This document shows positions 1-9,164 of a stretch of 64,000 nt of DNA, one piece after another. The notes beneath the pieces are model-generated. The model was not told the origin of the DNA. It worked only from the letters and a program-made list of their open reading frames with translations, and searched no databases. The translations under genes and the position numbers were made by a program. This DNA is from Limiplasma sp036652695 (GTDB taxonomy: Bacteria > Bacillota > Clostridia > Christensenellales > Aristaeellaceae). Location of the stretch: NCBI GenBank assembly GCA_036652695.1, contig JAVVVJ010000004.1:1-64000 (forward strand). Direction: 5' to 3'. Within the stretch, counting starts at the first letter, position 1; each line of letters begins with the position of its first letter.

Positions 1-8
1 ATAATAGT

Positions 9-55
9 CTCCTTTTCAAAATGGGTATAAAGAAAGCGACTGCGAAGGATCGCAA
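9..55 (-). promoter_or_regulatory. Promoter and ribosome site of a gene beyond the left edge
   Basis: On the minus strand a -35 box TTGCGA (50-55) and a -10 box TTTATA (26-31) are 18 bases apart. They are followed by AAGGAG at 9-14, which ends about eight bases before the window edge. The start codon of the next leftward gene should therefore lie just outside the window. Because it has its own promoter after the iol terminator, that gene appears to be a separate transcription unit from iolE. Confidence 0.5.
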
Positions 56-154
56 CTGTAAAACCTCAGCTTTTCTTCGAACGGCAGATGAAAATACGAG
101 CTACCCGTTTATTTACGTTGCGCGTTTTCCCATGCTTTGGCAAGCTTTTGATCA

Positions 155-191
155 CAAAAAAGAGGGCTGACGTTCATTTGTCAGTCCCTCT
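155..191 (-). terminator. Rho-independent terminator of the iol operon
   Basis: Read on the minus strand, an 11-bp stem (arms 161-171 and 180-191, one bulged base) with an 8-base loop is followed directly by a run of six T. It lies 34 bases after the iolE stop codon, in the right orientation to end the iol transcript. Confidence 0.85.
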
Positions 192-224
192 GTGCGGGTC
201 GCTGTGCTACTTTAGTGCCGTGCG

Positions 225-1121
225 TTACAGACCGGTCTTTTCGGCGATATAGTGGCGTGCTTTAACGGCATATTCAAACGGATTGGCCTTTGCAGGGTCC
301 TGCTCCGCTTCCACGACCACCCAGCCCTCATAATTGCTTTCTTCCAGAATGCGGAAGATGGGCGCAAAGTCTACGTCACCATCACCGGGCACGGTAAATA
401 CGCCGGCGCGCACCGCCTGCAAGAAGCTCCAGCCCTCTTTTTCCGCTTGCGCGCGCACGCTTTGGCGCACATCCTTCAAATGCACATGCTTGATGCGGTT
501 GATGTACTTGCGCAGCACCGGCACGGGATCAACGCCCGCGAAGGTCAAATGTCCGCTATCAAACAGCAAAAACACCAGCGAAGGATCGGTAAGCGCCATG
601 AATTGATCAATCTCTGCTACGGTCTGTACGCCCGTGCCCATGTGGTGGTGGCAGGTGAGCGTCATGCCCTTTTCCTTTGCCAGCCGCCCCAGCTCGTTAT
701 AGCCCTTGGCGATCAAAGCCCACTGCGCATCGGTATAGACGGGCTTTTCCGCACCGAAGATGTTAAGCGACTTGCCCTGAATGGAATTGCCTTGCTCGCT
801 TGCGCCAATGACCTTCGCGCCCAGCGCGTGCAGGCGGTCACGATGCTTGATGAAGTTCTCAATCGTAACTTCATAGGGTTCGGAGGTGAAAAGCGTAGAG
901 AACCAAGCGTTGCAGATCTGTAGGCCGCGCACGTCCAGCTTGTGCTTGAGCACAGCCACATCCTGTGGGTATTTGTTGCCAATCTCGCTGCCCTTGAACC
1001 CTGCCAGCGCCATTTCGCTGATGCACTGCTCAAAGCTATTCTCCGCGCCTAGGTCGGGCAGGTCGTCATTTGTCCAGCCGATTGGCGCAATGGCCAGCTT
1101 CACTTTATTTTTGTCCAGCAT
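225..1121 (-). CDS. iolE: Inosose dehydratase (myo-inosose-2 dehydratase)
   Basis: A TIM-barrel protein of 298 residues that dehydrates 2-keto-myo-inositol to 3D-trihydroxycyclohexane-1,2-dione, the second step of cytoplasmic inositol breakdown. It has the xylose-isomerase-like barrel pattern and length of IolE: an opening LAIAPIGWTNDDLPDLG, the metal-site stretch TCHHHMGTGVQ, LLFDSGHLTFAG, and HVHLKDVR with a late VVVEAEQDP. I chose the ATG at 1121 because GGGG lies about six bases before it; an in-frame ATG at 1133 sits directly on a purine run and is less likely. It is the last gene of the operon, eight bases to tens of bases after iolD, and is followed by a terminator. Identification is firm from sequence pattern and operon context. 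Confidence 0.95.
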   Translation of the reverse strand: MLDKNKVKLAIAPIGWTNDDLPDLGAENSFEQCISEMALAGFKGSEIGNKYPQDVAVLKHKLDVRGLQICNAWFSTLFTSEPYEVTIENFIKHRDRLHALGAKVIGASEQGNSIQGKSLNIFGAEKPVYTDAQWALIAKGYNELGRLAKEKGMTLTCHHHMGTGVQTVAEIDQFMALTDPSLVFLLFDSGHLTFAGVDPVPVLRKYINRIKHVHLKDVRQSVRAQAEKEGWSFLQAVRAGVFTVPGDGDVDFAPIFRILEESNYEGWVVVEAEQDPAKANPFEYAVKARHYIAEKTGL

Positions 1122-1140
1122 TGTGATCCCCATCCTTGCT

Positions 1141-2994
1141 TTAATAGTCGCGCGTGTCTTTCACATGCGCGCATAAATCCTCATAGGCGGCTTGCACGCG
1201 GGGTTGGACGCTTGTTTCAGCTACGCCCACGCGCCACCAGCTTTCATAACCCGGGGTCATGCTGCCCGGCAGCACCTTGATATCGTAGAGCACGGGCTTT
1301 GGCTGTGTCAGCGCATCGGCGAACGCGGCGCGAAGCTCTTCCACGGTATGAATCGTATAGGTTTTTAACCCGTAGGCGGCGGCGTTTGCCGCAAAATCAA
1401 CGGGCAGCACGTCACCGTCCAGCGCGCCCGTCGCGGGGTTGCGCCTGCGGAACACCGTGCCGAAGGTATCGTTTCCCTGGTTGTTTTGCAGGTTTTCAAT
1501 GCAGCCCCAGCCGCTGTTGTCAAACAGGCAGAAATGTACGCGAAGCCCTTCCTGCACGCAGGTGAGCAGCTCGCTATGCGCCATCAGGTATGTGCCGTCG
1601 CCAAAGAAGGTATAAACCTCACGGTTCGGCTCTGCCAGCTTTACGCCTAGCGCGCCGTTTGTCTCATAGCCCATGTTGCTAAAGCCGTATTCCATATGAT
1701 AGGTGCCACGCTCGCCCGCGCGCCACAGGCGCTGCATATCGCCGGGGAGGCTGCCAGCCGAGCCTACGGCAATATCCGTGGGCTTCATCAAGCGGTTGAT
1801 CTCGCCCAACGCGCGCACTTGACTGAGCCCCTGCGGGGGATTTTCGGCATAGTGCGCATCCATCAGCACCAGCCAATCGGCTTTGGCGCTTGCAATTTCG
1901 CCTTGCCACGCGGCTTGATACCCGCTTAGCCCGAGCGTCAGGCGCGCCAGCCCTGCCCTTGCATCGCAAACGATGGGCTCCGCGTCCAGCTTGATGGTAT
2001 CAAACGGGCAGATGTTGAGCGTAAGGAACTTCGCGTCCTCGCGAAACAGCCATTTGGAGCAAGTGGTGAAGTCGGTCAGGCGCGTGCCGACCGCCAGCAC
2101 CACATCCGCCTTGCGCGCGATGACGTTGGCGGCCTGCCCGCCTGTTACGCCTATGCCGCCTAGGTTGAGCGGATGCTCCCACGAAACCGTTCCCTTGCCA
2201 GCCTGGGTTTCGCCAAAGGGAATGCCCGCCTGCTCGCAAAGGCGCACAAACGCGTCGCCCGCCTCGCTGTAGCGCACGCCGCCGCCAAGGATGGCAAAGG
2301 GGTGCTTGGCGGCCTTGAGGATGTCGAGGGCGCGCGCAAGCTGCGCGTCGGTCATGGGGCGGCGCTCGATGTGCCACACGCGTTTGCGCAGAAAGCTTTC
2401 GGGGTAGTCGTAAGCCTCGCCCTCCACGTCCTGAGGCATCGCGAGGCAAACCGCGCCGGTATCGGCGGGATCGGTGAGCACGCGCATGGCGTGTAGCGCG
2501 GCGGTGATGAGCTGCTCTGGTCGCTCGATGCGGTCAAAGTAGCGGCACACACCGCGAAACGCGTCCGTCACGGTGCGCCCAAAGCTATCAAAAAACTCCG
2601 CCTGCTGCAAAACCGGATCTGGCTGGCGGCACGCGAAGGTGTCGCCGGGCAGCAGCAGCAGCGGGATGCGGTTGGCGGTCGCGCATCCAGCGGCGGTCAC
2701 CATGTTCATTGCTCCGGGGCCGATGGAGCTTACGCAGGGGATGATCTCACGGCGATTTTTTTGCTTTGCAAAGGCCATTGCGGCAAGCGCCATGTTCTGC
2801 TCGTTCTTGCCCTGCAAAAACCGCAGACTGTGCCCGCCCTGCGCAAGCGCCTGCCCAACGCCTACCACGCACCCGTGGCCAAAAACGCCGAACAAGCTGT
2901 GGCAGAGCTTTTGCTCCTCGCCGTCCATCTCCACATATTGATGATCCAGAAAATGCACCAAGGCTTGCGCCATGGTCAGGCGGACGCGCCGCAT
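1141..2994 (-). CDS. iolD: 3D-(3,5/4)-trihydroxycyclohexane-1,2-dione hydrolase
   Basis: A thiamine-diphosphate enzyme (617 residues, the usual IolD size) that opens the inositol-derived ring to 5-deoxy-glucuronate. The order is the N-terminal PYR domain (start RLTMAQALVHFLDHQYVE, with a TPP-activating Glu region), a central Rossmann-like domain, and a C-terminal PP domain carrying FFGDGTYLMAHSELLT and the metal-binding DNSGWGCIENLQNNQG. The ATG at 2994 has GGAGGGG six bases upstream and matches the usual N-terminus. It lies between iolB and iolE with short spacers, so it is cotranscribed. No missing motif was seen. Confidence 0.96.
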   Translation of the reverse strand: MRRVRLTMAQALVHFLDHQYVEMDGEEQKLCHSLFGVFGHGCVVGVGQALAQGGHSLRFLQGKNEQNMALAAMAFAKQKNRREIIPCVSSIGPGAMNMVTAAGCATANRIPLLLLPGDTFACRQPDPVLQQAEFFDSFGRTVTDAFRGVCRYFDRIERPEQLITAALHAMRVLTDPADTGAVCLAMPQDVEGEAYDYPESFLRKRVWHIERRPMTDAQLARALDILKAAKHPFAILGGGVRYSEAGDAFVRLCEQAGIPFGETQAGKGTVSWEHPLNLGGIGVTGGQAANVIARKADVVLAVGTRLTDFTTCSKWLFREDAKFLTLNICPFDTIKLDAEPIVCDARAGLARLTLGLSGYQAAWQGEIASAKADWLVLMDAHYAENPPQGLSQVRALGEINRLMKPTDIAVGSAGSLPGDMQRLWRAGERGTYHMEYGFSNMGYETNGALGVKLAEPNREVYTFFGDGTYLMAHSELLTCVQEGLRVHFCLFDNSGWGCIENLQNNQGNDTFGTVFRRRNPATGALDGDVLPVDFAANAAAYGLKTYTIHTVEELRAAFADALTQPKPVLYDIKVLPGSMTPGYESWWRVGVAETSVQPRVQAAYEDLCAHVKDTRDY

Positions 2995-3009
2995 GCGCTT
3001 CCCCTCCTT

Positions 3010-3810
3010 CTATTTGTCGTCGCCCCAGTATACCGCGCCCGGCGCCTGCACCCACAGGTGCTCGGGAACGAAGGTTGGCGTGCCGTAAGGCTTGCCTTCC
3101 AAGTGACGGATGCCCCAAAGATACCAAAGCGCATAGCCCGGAGGGGTACACTGTGGGTGCGTGAGGCCGGGATCGATGAATACGGTATCGTTGTTATGCA
3201 CCTTTACCACATCGCTGCCCAGCTCCGCATAGGCAAAGCCATTTGCGGGGTTGGTCTTGTAATAGTAGATTTCCGGCTGTGGGTGATGATGCGGCGGATA
3301 GCTCGACCATTTGCCCGGGAAGCCAATCACTTCGCCTAGCACGAGGTTTGCATAGGGGGCGGTGCTGTAATCGAAGATCGTGCGCACGATGCGCGTGCTC
3401 GTTTCATGCATCAGACCTGCGCCGCGGTGCTCATCGGGCGTGTCGCTGGGCAGGTACAGCTTGCTTGGAAACGCGCGCTCGTTATCGGTGCGCAGGATGT
3501 TGATTTCGCACTCCTCGCAAAGGCATTCGAGGGTTACGGATACATCCTTGCACACGTGCAGCGCAGTGGGCGGCACGTCAAAGCAGTTTTCGCGGCGCTG
3601 GATATGCTCGCTTTGCTCCCAGCGGAAGCGCACCTTGCCGTATACCAGCAGAAATGCCTTCTCCAGCGGATGCTCATCATGGTAGCTTTCGCCCGCGCGT
3701 AGGCGCAGCACGCCAAAATCCATGCGCATTTCGGCGTGCTTGCCGCCCATTTCCGCAATGGCGGTATAGCCAAAGGCATGCTCGCCATTGGCTCTGGTGA
3801 TTGCGTCCAT
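3010..3810 (-). CDS. iolB: 5-deoxy-glucuronate isomerase
   Basis: A 266-residue cupin enzyme that isomerises 5-deoxy-glucuronate to 2-deoxy-5-keto-gluconate. Two cupin halves are visible: the second contains the metal-binding set in YPPHHHPQPEIYYYK with a later HPQCTPPGYALWYLW. The end of the protein (residues about 235-266) is typical of IolB. The ATG at 3810 is one base from the end of iolG, with GGAGG six bases upstream inside the iolG 3' end, so the pair is probably translationally coupled. Family and pathway assignment are firm. Confidence 0.95.
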   Translation of the reverse strand: MDAITRANGEHAFGYTAIAEMGGKHAEMRMDFGVLRLRAGESYHDEHPLEKAFLLVYGKVRFRWEQSEHIQRRENCFDVPPTALHVCKDVSVTLECLCEECEINILRTDNERAFPSKLYLPSDTPDEHRGAGLMHETSTRIVRTIFDYSTAPYANLVLGEVIGFPGKWSSYPPHHHPQPEIYYYKTNPANGFAYAELGSDVVKVHNNDTVFIDPGLTHPQCTPPGYALWYLWGIRHLEGKPYGTPTFVPEHLWVQAPGAVYWGDDK

Positions 3811-3811
3811 G

Positions 3812-4831
3812 TTACGCCTCCAAAATTTCGCTGAGCTTTACCGGGCGGTGCTCGGTAAGGGATTTCTTTGCCGCCTTCGCCAGCGCCACGCTCATCAGCC
3901 CAGCGTGGATGCCCACGGGTACTTCGGTATCGTTCAGCACTGCCGCAACGAACTGCCGCAGCTCCGCGATAAACGATGCCATATAGCGCTCAAGGAAGAA
4001 ATACTGCGGCTTATCGCTCACAACGCCGCTTGCGGTGGAGATGCGCACGGTGGTATCCCCATCGTTTTCGCCCGCCGCCATGCCCAAGCTGCCAAACGCC
4101 TCCACGCGCTGATCATAGCCATAGGCCGCGCGGCGGCTGTTATCGATCACGCCAAGCGCGCCGTTTTCAAACGTCAAGGTGACGATGGCGGTATCTACAT
4201 CGCCCGCTTGGCCGATGCGCGGGTCTACAAGGCTTGTGCCCGTGGCGTATACCTCGGTAACATCACAGCCAGCGAGGAACATCGCCATATCAAAATCGTG
4301 AATCATCATATCGATGTACAGCCCGCCGGAGGACGCCGCATATTCGGGAGAGGGCGGCTCGGGATCACGCGAGGTGATTTTGATCAGCTCCACATTGCCA
4401 AGCACGCCCTGTGCCACAAGCTGCTGCACGCGGCCATGGTTGTGATCAAAACGGCGGTTGAAGCCAATTTGCAGCTTTTTGCCGCTTTCCTTTGCAACCT
4501 GTGCGGTGGCGCGGATTTTTTCCAAGGTCAAATCAACGGGCTTTTCGCAAAAGACATGCTTGCCAGCCTTCATGGCGGCAATGGCGATGTCCGCATGTGT
4601 GGGCGTGGGCGAGCAAACCAGCACCGCGTCCACGTCGGGGTCGTTGAGGATGGCGTGGTAATCCGCACCGCAATGCGGCACGCCGTAGGTCTGCGCGAGC
4701 GCCTTTGCGGCGTCCTCGTTTACGTCGGTGACCCAAAGAACCTGTGCTTCGGGGATGGAATACGTGAGGGACTGCGCGTGTACCTTGCCGATGCGCCCTG
4801 CGCCGATGATGCCAAGCCTAAGCTGTTTCAT
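3812..4831 (-). CDS. iolG: Inositol 2-dehydrogenase
   Basis: A 339-residue NAD-dependent Gfo/Idh/MocA dehydrogenase that oxidises myo-inositol to 2-keto-myo-inositol, the entry step of the pathway. Visible motifs are the Rossmann fingerprint GIIGAGRIGKVHA at residues 7-19, the EKP motif in HVFCEKPVDLTLEK near residue 97, and the catalytic region GLYIDMMIHDFDMAMFL around residues 170-185 (Lys97-Asp-His pattern of the family). AAGGAG lies about ten bases before the start. A paralogue acting on scyllo-inositol (IolX/IolW type) cannot be excluded by sequence alone, but being the only dehydrogenase in a full iol operon favours IolG. Confidence 0.92.
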   Translation of the reverse strand: MKQLRLGIIGAGRIGKVHAQSLTYSIPEAQVLWVTDVNEDAAKALAQTYGVPHCGADYHAILNDPDVDAVLVCSPTPTHADIAIAAMKAGKHVFCEKPVDLTLEKIRATAQVAKESGKKLQIGFNRRFDHNHGRVQQLVAQGVLGNVELIKITSRDPEPPSPEYAASSGGLYIDMMIHDFDMAMFLAGCDVTEVYATGTSLVDPRIGQAGDVDTAIVTLTFENGALGVIDNSRRAAYGYDQRVEAFGSLGMAAGENDGDTTVRISTASGVVSDKPQYFFLERYMASFIAELRQFVAAVLNDTEVPVGIHAGLMSVALAKAAKKSLTEHRPVKLSEILEA

Positions 4832-4881
4832 AATGGTATCCGCTCCTTTATCTATGTGGTGGTTCGTTTTCAGCTTTTCCC

Positions 4882-6384
4882 TTACAGGGAGCCATCCCAG
4901 CTATCTACATGTTCCTTTTTCATTTCTTCTTCATCAAACCAACGGGTGGTAACGGTCTTGCTCTCGGTATAGAACCGGAAAGCATCCTTGCCATGGCAGT
5001 GGAGATCACCAAAGAAGGAACGCTTATGCCCGCTGAACGGGAACGCTCCAATGGGTACGGGAATCCCGACGTTTACGCCCACCATGCCGCCATCGGTGTG
5101 CTTGACAAACTCGCGGGCATAGTAGCCGTTTTGCGTGAAGATGACCGAGCCGTTGGCAAAGGGGTTTTCATTCATGAGGGCGACGCCTTCCTCAAAATTC
5201 TTCACGCGCTTGATGCACAGCACCGGTCCAAAAACCTCGCGCTGACCGATGGTCATTTCGGGGGTTACGTGATCAAAAATGGTATGGCCGATGTAATAAC
5301 CGTCCTCATAGCCGGGCACCTTCACGCCGCGCCCGTCCAGCACGAGCTCTGCGCCCTCTTCGATGCCCTTTTGGATCCAATCCAACACAAATTTTTGGTG
5401 AGACGCGGAGCCGACGGGGCCGAGCTTGGTTTCCTGATCATAGGCGGGGCCGATCTTTTGCTGCTTGCATAGGCGCACAAGCTCCGCTACGAGCTGATCT
5501 GCGATGGCCTCTTCCACCACAACGGCGGGAAGCGCCATGCAGCGTTCGCCCGCGCAACCGAAGGCGCTGTTCATGATGCCCGCGGCGGTGCGGGTGATGG
5601 GCGCGTCGCGCAGCACGAGGGCATGGTTTTTGGCTTCGCATAGCGCCTGCACGCGCTTGCCATGGGCAGCGGCGGTGGAATACACGTGCAGACCCACATC
5701 GGTAGAGCCAACAAAGGTGATGCCGCGCACATCGGGGTGCGTCAGCAACAGCTCCGCCTCGTTACGGGAGCAGGGCACTACGTTGAGCACCCCATCCGGG
5801 AAGCCCGCCTCCTTGTATAGCGCGGCCATTTTGAGACTCGTCATGGGCGTGGTGCTGGCAGGCTTGAGCACAAAGGTGTTGCCGCATACCACGCATAGTG
5901 GCGCCATCCAGCCCATGGGGATCATCGCGGGGAAGTTCCACGGCGCGATGCCGGCGAATACGCCGATTGGTTCGCGGTAGAGCGTGGTATCATACCCGCT
6001 GGAGGTGTCCATGAGGCTTTCGCCCATCAATAGGCTTGGCGCAGAGGAGGCAAGCTCCGTCATTTCCAACGCTTTGCCGATGTCGCCCGCCGCCTCGCTG
6101 AGGGTTTTGCCGTTCTCTGTGGCGCATAGAAGCGTCAGCTCCTGCATGTCGCGCACAATCAGTTCCCGCAGCTTCATCATGAGCTGAGCGCGCTTGCGCA
6201 CGGGCGTATCCCGCCATGCGGGAAAAGCCGCTTTGGCGCACGCGATGGCGTGCTCAACCTCAGCATGGGTGCAGGTGGGTACCTGCGCGATTTCCTTGCC
6301 TGTGGAAGGGTCGAAGATGCGGTTGCATTTTTCGGAGACGGAATCCACGTATTGACCGTTCACAAATGGCTGTAAGTGTTGCAT
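4882..6384 (-). CDS. iolA: Malonate/methylmalonate-semialdehyde dehydrogenase (CoA-acylating)
   Basis: A 500-residue aldehyde dehydrogenase that converts malonic semialdehyde to acetyl-CoA and CO2, the last inositol-specific step. Seen: the ALDH cofactor stretch GVFAGIAPWNFPAMIPMGW, ITFVGSTDVG, and the catalytic Cys in FGCAGERCMALP, a signature of the CoA-dependent MmsA/IolA branch. The in-frame ATG at 6384 has AGGAG eight bases upstream; the ATG at 6390 is only two bases from it, so 6384 is preferred. It lies between iolC and iolG. Substrate preference between malonate and methylmalonate semialdehyde is inferred from context. Confidence 0.94.
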   Translation of the reverse strand: MQHLQPFVNGQYVDSVSEKCNRIFDPSTGKEIAQVPTCTHAEVEHAIACAKAAFPAWRDTPVRKRAQLMMKLRELIVRDMQELTLLCATENGKTLSEAAGDIGKALEMTELASSAPSLLMGESLMDTSSGYDTTLYREPIGVFAGIAPWNFPAMIPMGWMAPLCVVCGNTFVLKPASTTPMTSLKMAALYKEAGFPDGVLNVVPCSRNEAELLLTHPDVRGITFVGSTDVGLHVYSTAAAHGKRVQALCEAKNHALVLRDAPITRTAAGIMNSAFGCAGERCMALPAVVVEEAIADQLVAELVRLCKQQKIGPAYDQETKLGPVGSASHQKFVLDWIQKGIEEGAELVLDGRGVKVPGYEDGYYIGHTIFDHVTPEMTIGQREVFGPVLCIKRVKNFEEGVALMNENPFANGSVIFTQNGYYAREFVKHTDGGMVGVNVGIPVPIGAFPFSGHKRSFFGDLHCHGKDAFRFYTESKTVTTRWFDEEEMKKEHVDSWDGSL

Positions 6385-6423
6385 ATGCATTGCTCCTATT
6401 ATCTCTATATTGGTAACGTTCGC

Positions 6424-7437
6424 TTAAACGCCGCGAACCATGGTGCCATATTGCGCCTTTTCCTCGGCGATAAAGGCGGCCAGCGCGGCCGCGGTAGGCA
6501 TATCCCGCGAGCAAGCATGGCTTGCGATGAGCATCGCGGCCGAAGCGCTGCCCATTTCAAGCGCATCGGCAAGCTCGCAGCCGTTCATCAACCCATGCAG
6601 GAAAGCCGATGCATACCCATCGCCGCCGCCAAAACCCTTGAGCGCGGCGACCGGGAAGGGCTTAACGCTCCATGCGCCATCGGCGGTATAGGCGGTGGAG
6701 CCCTCCTTGCCATGCTTGATGACGATCAGCTTTGGTGATTTGCTCAGCCAGTAGCGCGCGCTTGCCTCGTCCGTGCCCGCAAGCCCCAGCAGGCGCTCCA
6801 TGCGGTCAAATTCCTCACGCGAACCCAGTATCATCGCGCTTTTTTCCGCTACCATGCTGGTATACAGGGCGATTTCATCATCCCCCTGCCATGTGTACGC
6901 GCGGTAGTCGGCGTCAAAGATCACCGCCGTGCCACTGCGAAGCGCGTAGGTCATCGCCTTGAGCGCGGCCTCACGGGTGGGCGAGCAGCAGAGGCTGGTG
7001 CCGCTGATGAGCAGCGCGCGGCTCTGGGCAATGTACGCCTCGTCCACGTCGCTGGGGTGCAGCATCAAATCCGCCACGCCCTCGCGGTACATGAGAATGC
7101 TGCTCTGGGTGGGGGAGAGAATCTCGGTGAAGGTAAGCCCAAGCTTTTCACCGTTGTGGCAACGGCTGATGTGACTTACGTCAATCCCCTCGTTTTGAAA
7201 AAAGCCCTGTACAAAATCGCCAAACGCATCATCGCTGATTTTGCCTAGAAAACCAACCTTGTGCCCCAAACGCGCCATGCCTACGGCGATGTTGGCGGGG
7301 CTTCCCCCAAGGTACTTGTTGAAGTGCTCGCTTTGCGATAATGGCCGGTTATAATCGGTTGGGTTGAAATCGATGGCGACGCGCCCAACGGGAATGATAT
7401 CCAACGCGCGCGCGTCCATTGGGAAAATACGCTCCAT
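6424..7437 (-). CDS. iolC: 5-dehydro-2-deoxygluconokinase
   Basis: A 337-residue PfkB-family sugar kinase that phosphorylates 2-deoxy-5-keto-gluconate. It has the N-terminal PfkB substrate stretch (GRVAIDFNPTDYNRPL, then HFNKYLGGSPANIAVGMARLG) and the C-terminal catalytic motif GFGGGDGYASAFLHG, in which the usual GAGD is GGGD and the general-base Asp is kept. The length and the FNP-DYNRP opening are characteristic of IolC. It lies 16 bases after iolJ, with AAGGAG upstream. The assignment is firm. Confidence 0.95.
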   Translation of the reverse strand: MERIFPMDARALDIIPVGRVAIDFNPTDYNRPLSQSEHFNKYLGGSPANIAVGMARLGHKVGFLGKISDDAFGDFVQGFFQNEGIDVSHISRCHNGEKLGLTFTEILSPTQSSILMYREGVADLMLHPSDVDEAYIAQSRALLISGTSLCCSPTREAALKAMTYALRSGTAVIFDADYRAYTWQGDDEIALYTSMVAEKSAMILGSREEFDRMERLLGLAGTDEASARYWLSKSPKLIVIKHGKEGSTAYTADGAWSVKPFPVAALKGFGGGDGYASAFLHGLMNGCELADALEMGSASAAMLIASHACSRDMPTAAALAAFIAEEKAQYGTMVRGV

Positions 7438-7453
7438 GGAAGATCAGCTCCTT

Positions 7454-8278
7454 TCAGTTCATTCCAGCAAACACGCGGATGTGATGGTCGGATATACGCT
7501 CTACAGCCTTTGTCATCTGGTGTGACATGTCGAAATAATCGGTTTGGGCTGCCGCGTGCGCGGCCTGCGCGGCGGCGATGAAATTTGCGGTGGCGATGTT
7601 GATCTTGTGTACGCCAAGGCGTATGCAATGGCGAAAATCCTCGTCGCTGATGCCCGTGCCGCCATGCAAAACCAAGGGCGTATCGCATTGCTGGCTGATC
7701 TGCTCCAGCACATCAAAGCGCAGGCTTGGCGTTCCCACATAGATGCCGTGCGCATTGCCGATGGCAACAGCCAGCGCATCCACATTTGTTTCTCGCGCAA
7801 AAAAGATGCCTTCTGCCGGAACGCAGCAAACAGCGGGTGAGTCTCCACCATCCTCGTTTTTGCCCACGCGGCCAATCTCCGCTTCCACGGCAGCGCCGTA
7901 GGGCTTGGCTAGCTCGCAGACCTTGCGTGTATTTGCAATGTTTTCCTCCATGCTGAGGCTCGAACCATCGTACATCACCGAGGTAAAGCCCAGGTCAAGC
8001 GCCTGCCGGATGCAATCCAGCGTCAGGCCATGGTCGAGATGCACCGCTGTGGGCACGCACGCCAGCTCCGCCGCGGCCAGCATCGCTTTGCCAAGAATGG
8101 GCAAAGGCGTTGTTTCCAGCCGTGCCTGCGCAACCTGTAAAATGATGGGCGCTTGCAAGGCCTCCGCCGCGTGCAGTACGCCGCAGATCATTTCAATGCT
8201 GGAAACGCTGAACGCACCCACCGCCTGCTTTTTCGCTTGGGCGGCGCTGATCAGCGTGCGCATGTTGGTAAGGGGCAT
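7454..8278 (-). CDS. iolJ: 6-phospho-5-dehydro-2-deoxy-D-gluconate aldolase (class II)
   Basis: A 274-residue class II, zinc-type aldolase of the fructose-bisphosphate aldolase family. In this operon it should split 2-deoxy-5-keto-gluconate-6-phosphate into dihydroxyacetone phosphate and malonic semialdehyde. Seen: VHLDHGLT with metal His (residues about 79-86), EAEIGRVGKNEDG, the late zinc-site His in GNAHGIYVG, and the phosphate-binding LVLHGGTGISDEDFR. AAGGAGGA is well spaced before the ATG. Sequence alone fits any FbaA/GatY/IolJ aldolase; the role is assigned from its place between iolR and iolC. Confidence 0.9.
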   Translation of the reverse strand: MPLTNMRTLISAAQAKKQAVGAFSVSSIEMICGVLHAAEALQAPIILQVAQARLETTPLPILGKAMLAAAELACVPTAVHLDHGLTLDCIRQALDLGFTSVMYDGSSLSMEENIANTRKVCELAKPYGAAVEAEIGRVGKNEDGGDSPAVCCVPAEGIFFARETNVDALAVAIGNAHGIYVGTPSLRFDVLEQISQQCDTPLVLHGGTGISDEDFRHCIRLGVHKINIATANFIAAAQAAHAAAQTDYFDMSHQMTKAVERISDHHIRVFAGMN

Positions 8279-8328
8279 AAGGGATTCCTCCTTTGGCAGG
8301 GCGGGCGCACGGCTCGTTTACCGCACGC

Positions 8329-9102
8329 TTACCCTTGATGATTGCTTGGGAGCAGCAGCTTTGCGCCGCTTTCCTCAATGGCCGCAGCATAGGGCTGCGG
8401 CAGGGGCTGGTCGGTGATGATGCTGTCAAAATCGCCAAATGTCGCATAGGTCATCAGCCCCGCAACGCTAAACTTTGCAGAGCAGAGCATCAAAATGCTT
8501 TGCTCGCTGTTTTCAACAGCGCAGCGCTTGATCTCATATTCGAGTGGCGAGGAGTTGGTTACGCCCTGAAGCGTCGCGCCGGTGGAGGCGAGGAAAGCCT
8601 TGCGAATGTTGTAAGCGCGCAGCTCGCGCACTGCCGACATGCCGGTAAAGGAATGCGTCTTGCGGCGTAACTGGCCGGGCAGCGCGATGATGTTCAGGTT
8701 ATCATAGGGCAGCGCCCGAAGAATAACCTCTAGGTTGTTTGTCACAATGGTTAAATCCTGCTTGGTGATCAGATGCTCTATGATTTGGAGCGTGGTTGTG
8801 CCGGAATCCACAAAGATGATATCCCCATCCTGCACAAGCTCCGCCGCGCGTCGACCGATGGCCTGTTTCGCGCTTTCGTTATCGATGCACCGGGCGTCAA
8901 AGGGCTTGAGGGCTTGACCCTGCGTCTTGCGCGAGCACACGCCGCCGTAGACCTTTTCTACGGAGCCTTTTTTGAGCAACTCTGAAACATCCCGCCGCAC
9001 GGTGTTCATGGATACCTGAAAGCGCTCGCAAAGCTCGGGCATGGATACGATTTCCGCCAGATGGATGTATTCCTCCATGCTTGCTAGCCGATCCGTTTTC
9101 AC
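8329..9102 (-). CDS. iolR: DeoR-family repressor, probable IolR
   Basis: A 257-residue DeoR-type regulator. The N-terminal winged helix has EIVSMPELCERFQVSMNTVRRD with the diagnostic TVRRD, and the C-terminal sugar-phosphate sensor domain has IFVDSGTTTLQI and a late STGATLQGVTNSS. The start is GTG at 9102; the nearby out-of-frame ATG runs straight into a stop. AGAGGTGAG precedes the GTG. It is the first gene of the iol operon rather than divergent from it as in Bacillus subtilis, which implies autoregulation. The likely inducer is an inositol pathway intermediate (2-deoxy-5-keto-gluconate-6-phosphate in B. subtilis). The IolR role is inferred from position and the operator candidates upstream. 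Confidence 0.85.
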   Translation of the reverse strand: MKTDRLASMEEYIHLAEIVSMPELCERFQVSMNTVRRDVSELLKKGSVEKVYGGVCSRKTQGQALKPFDARCIDNESAKQAIGRRAAELVQDGDIIFVDSGTTTLQIIEHLITKQDLTIVTNNLEVILRALPYDNLNIIALPGQLRRKTHSFTGMSAVRELRAYNIRKAFLASTGATLQGVTNSSPLEYEIKRCAVENSEQSILMLCSAKFSVAGLMTYATFGDFDSIITDQPLPQPYAAAIEESGAKLLLPSNHQG

Positions 9103-9131
9103 ATTTACTCACCTCTTATTTGCATACGCCT

Positions 9132-9160
9132 ATTTTATACCGAATTGGATCAAATGTAAA
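9132..9160 (-). promoter_or_regulatory. Promoter of the iol operon
   Basis: On the minus strand -35 TTTACA (9155-9160) and -10 TAAAAT (9132-9137) are separated by 17 bases and lie 30 bases upstream of the iolR start. No other good promoter lies between this point and iolE, so the eight genes probably form one transcript. Confidence 0.65.
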
Positions 9161-9164
9161 GCAA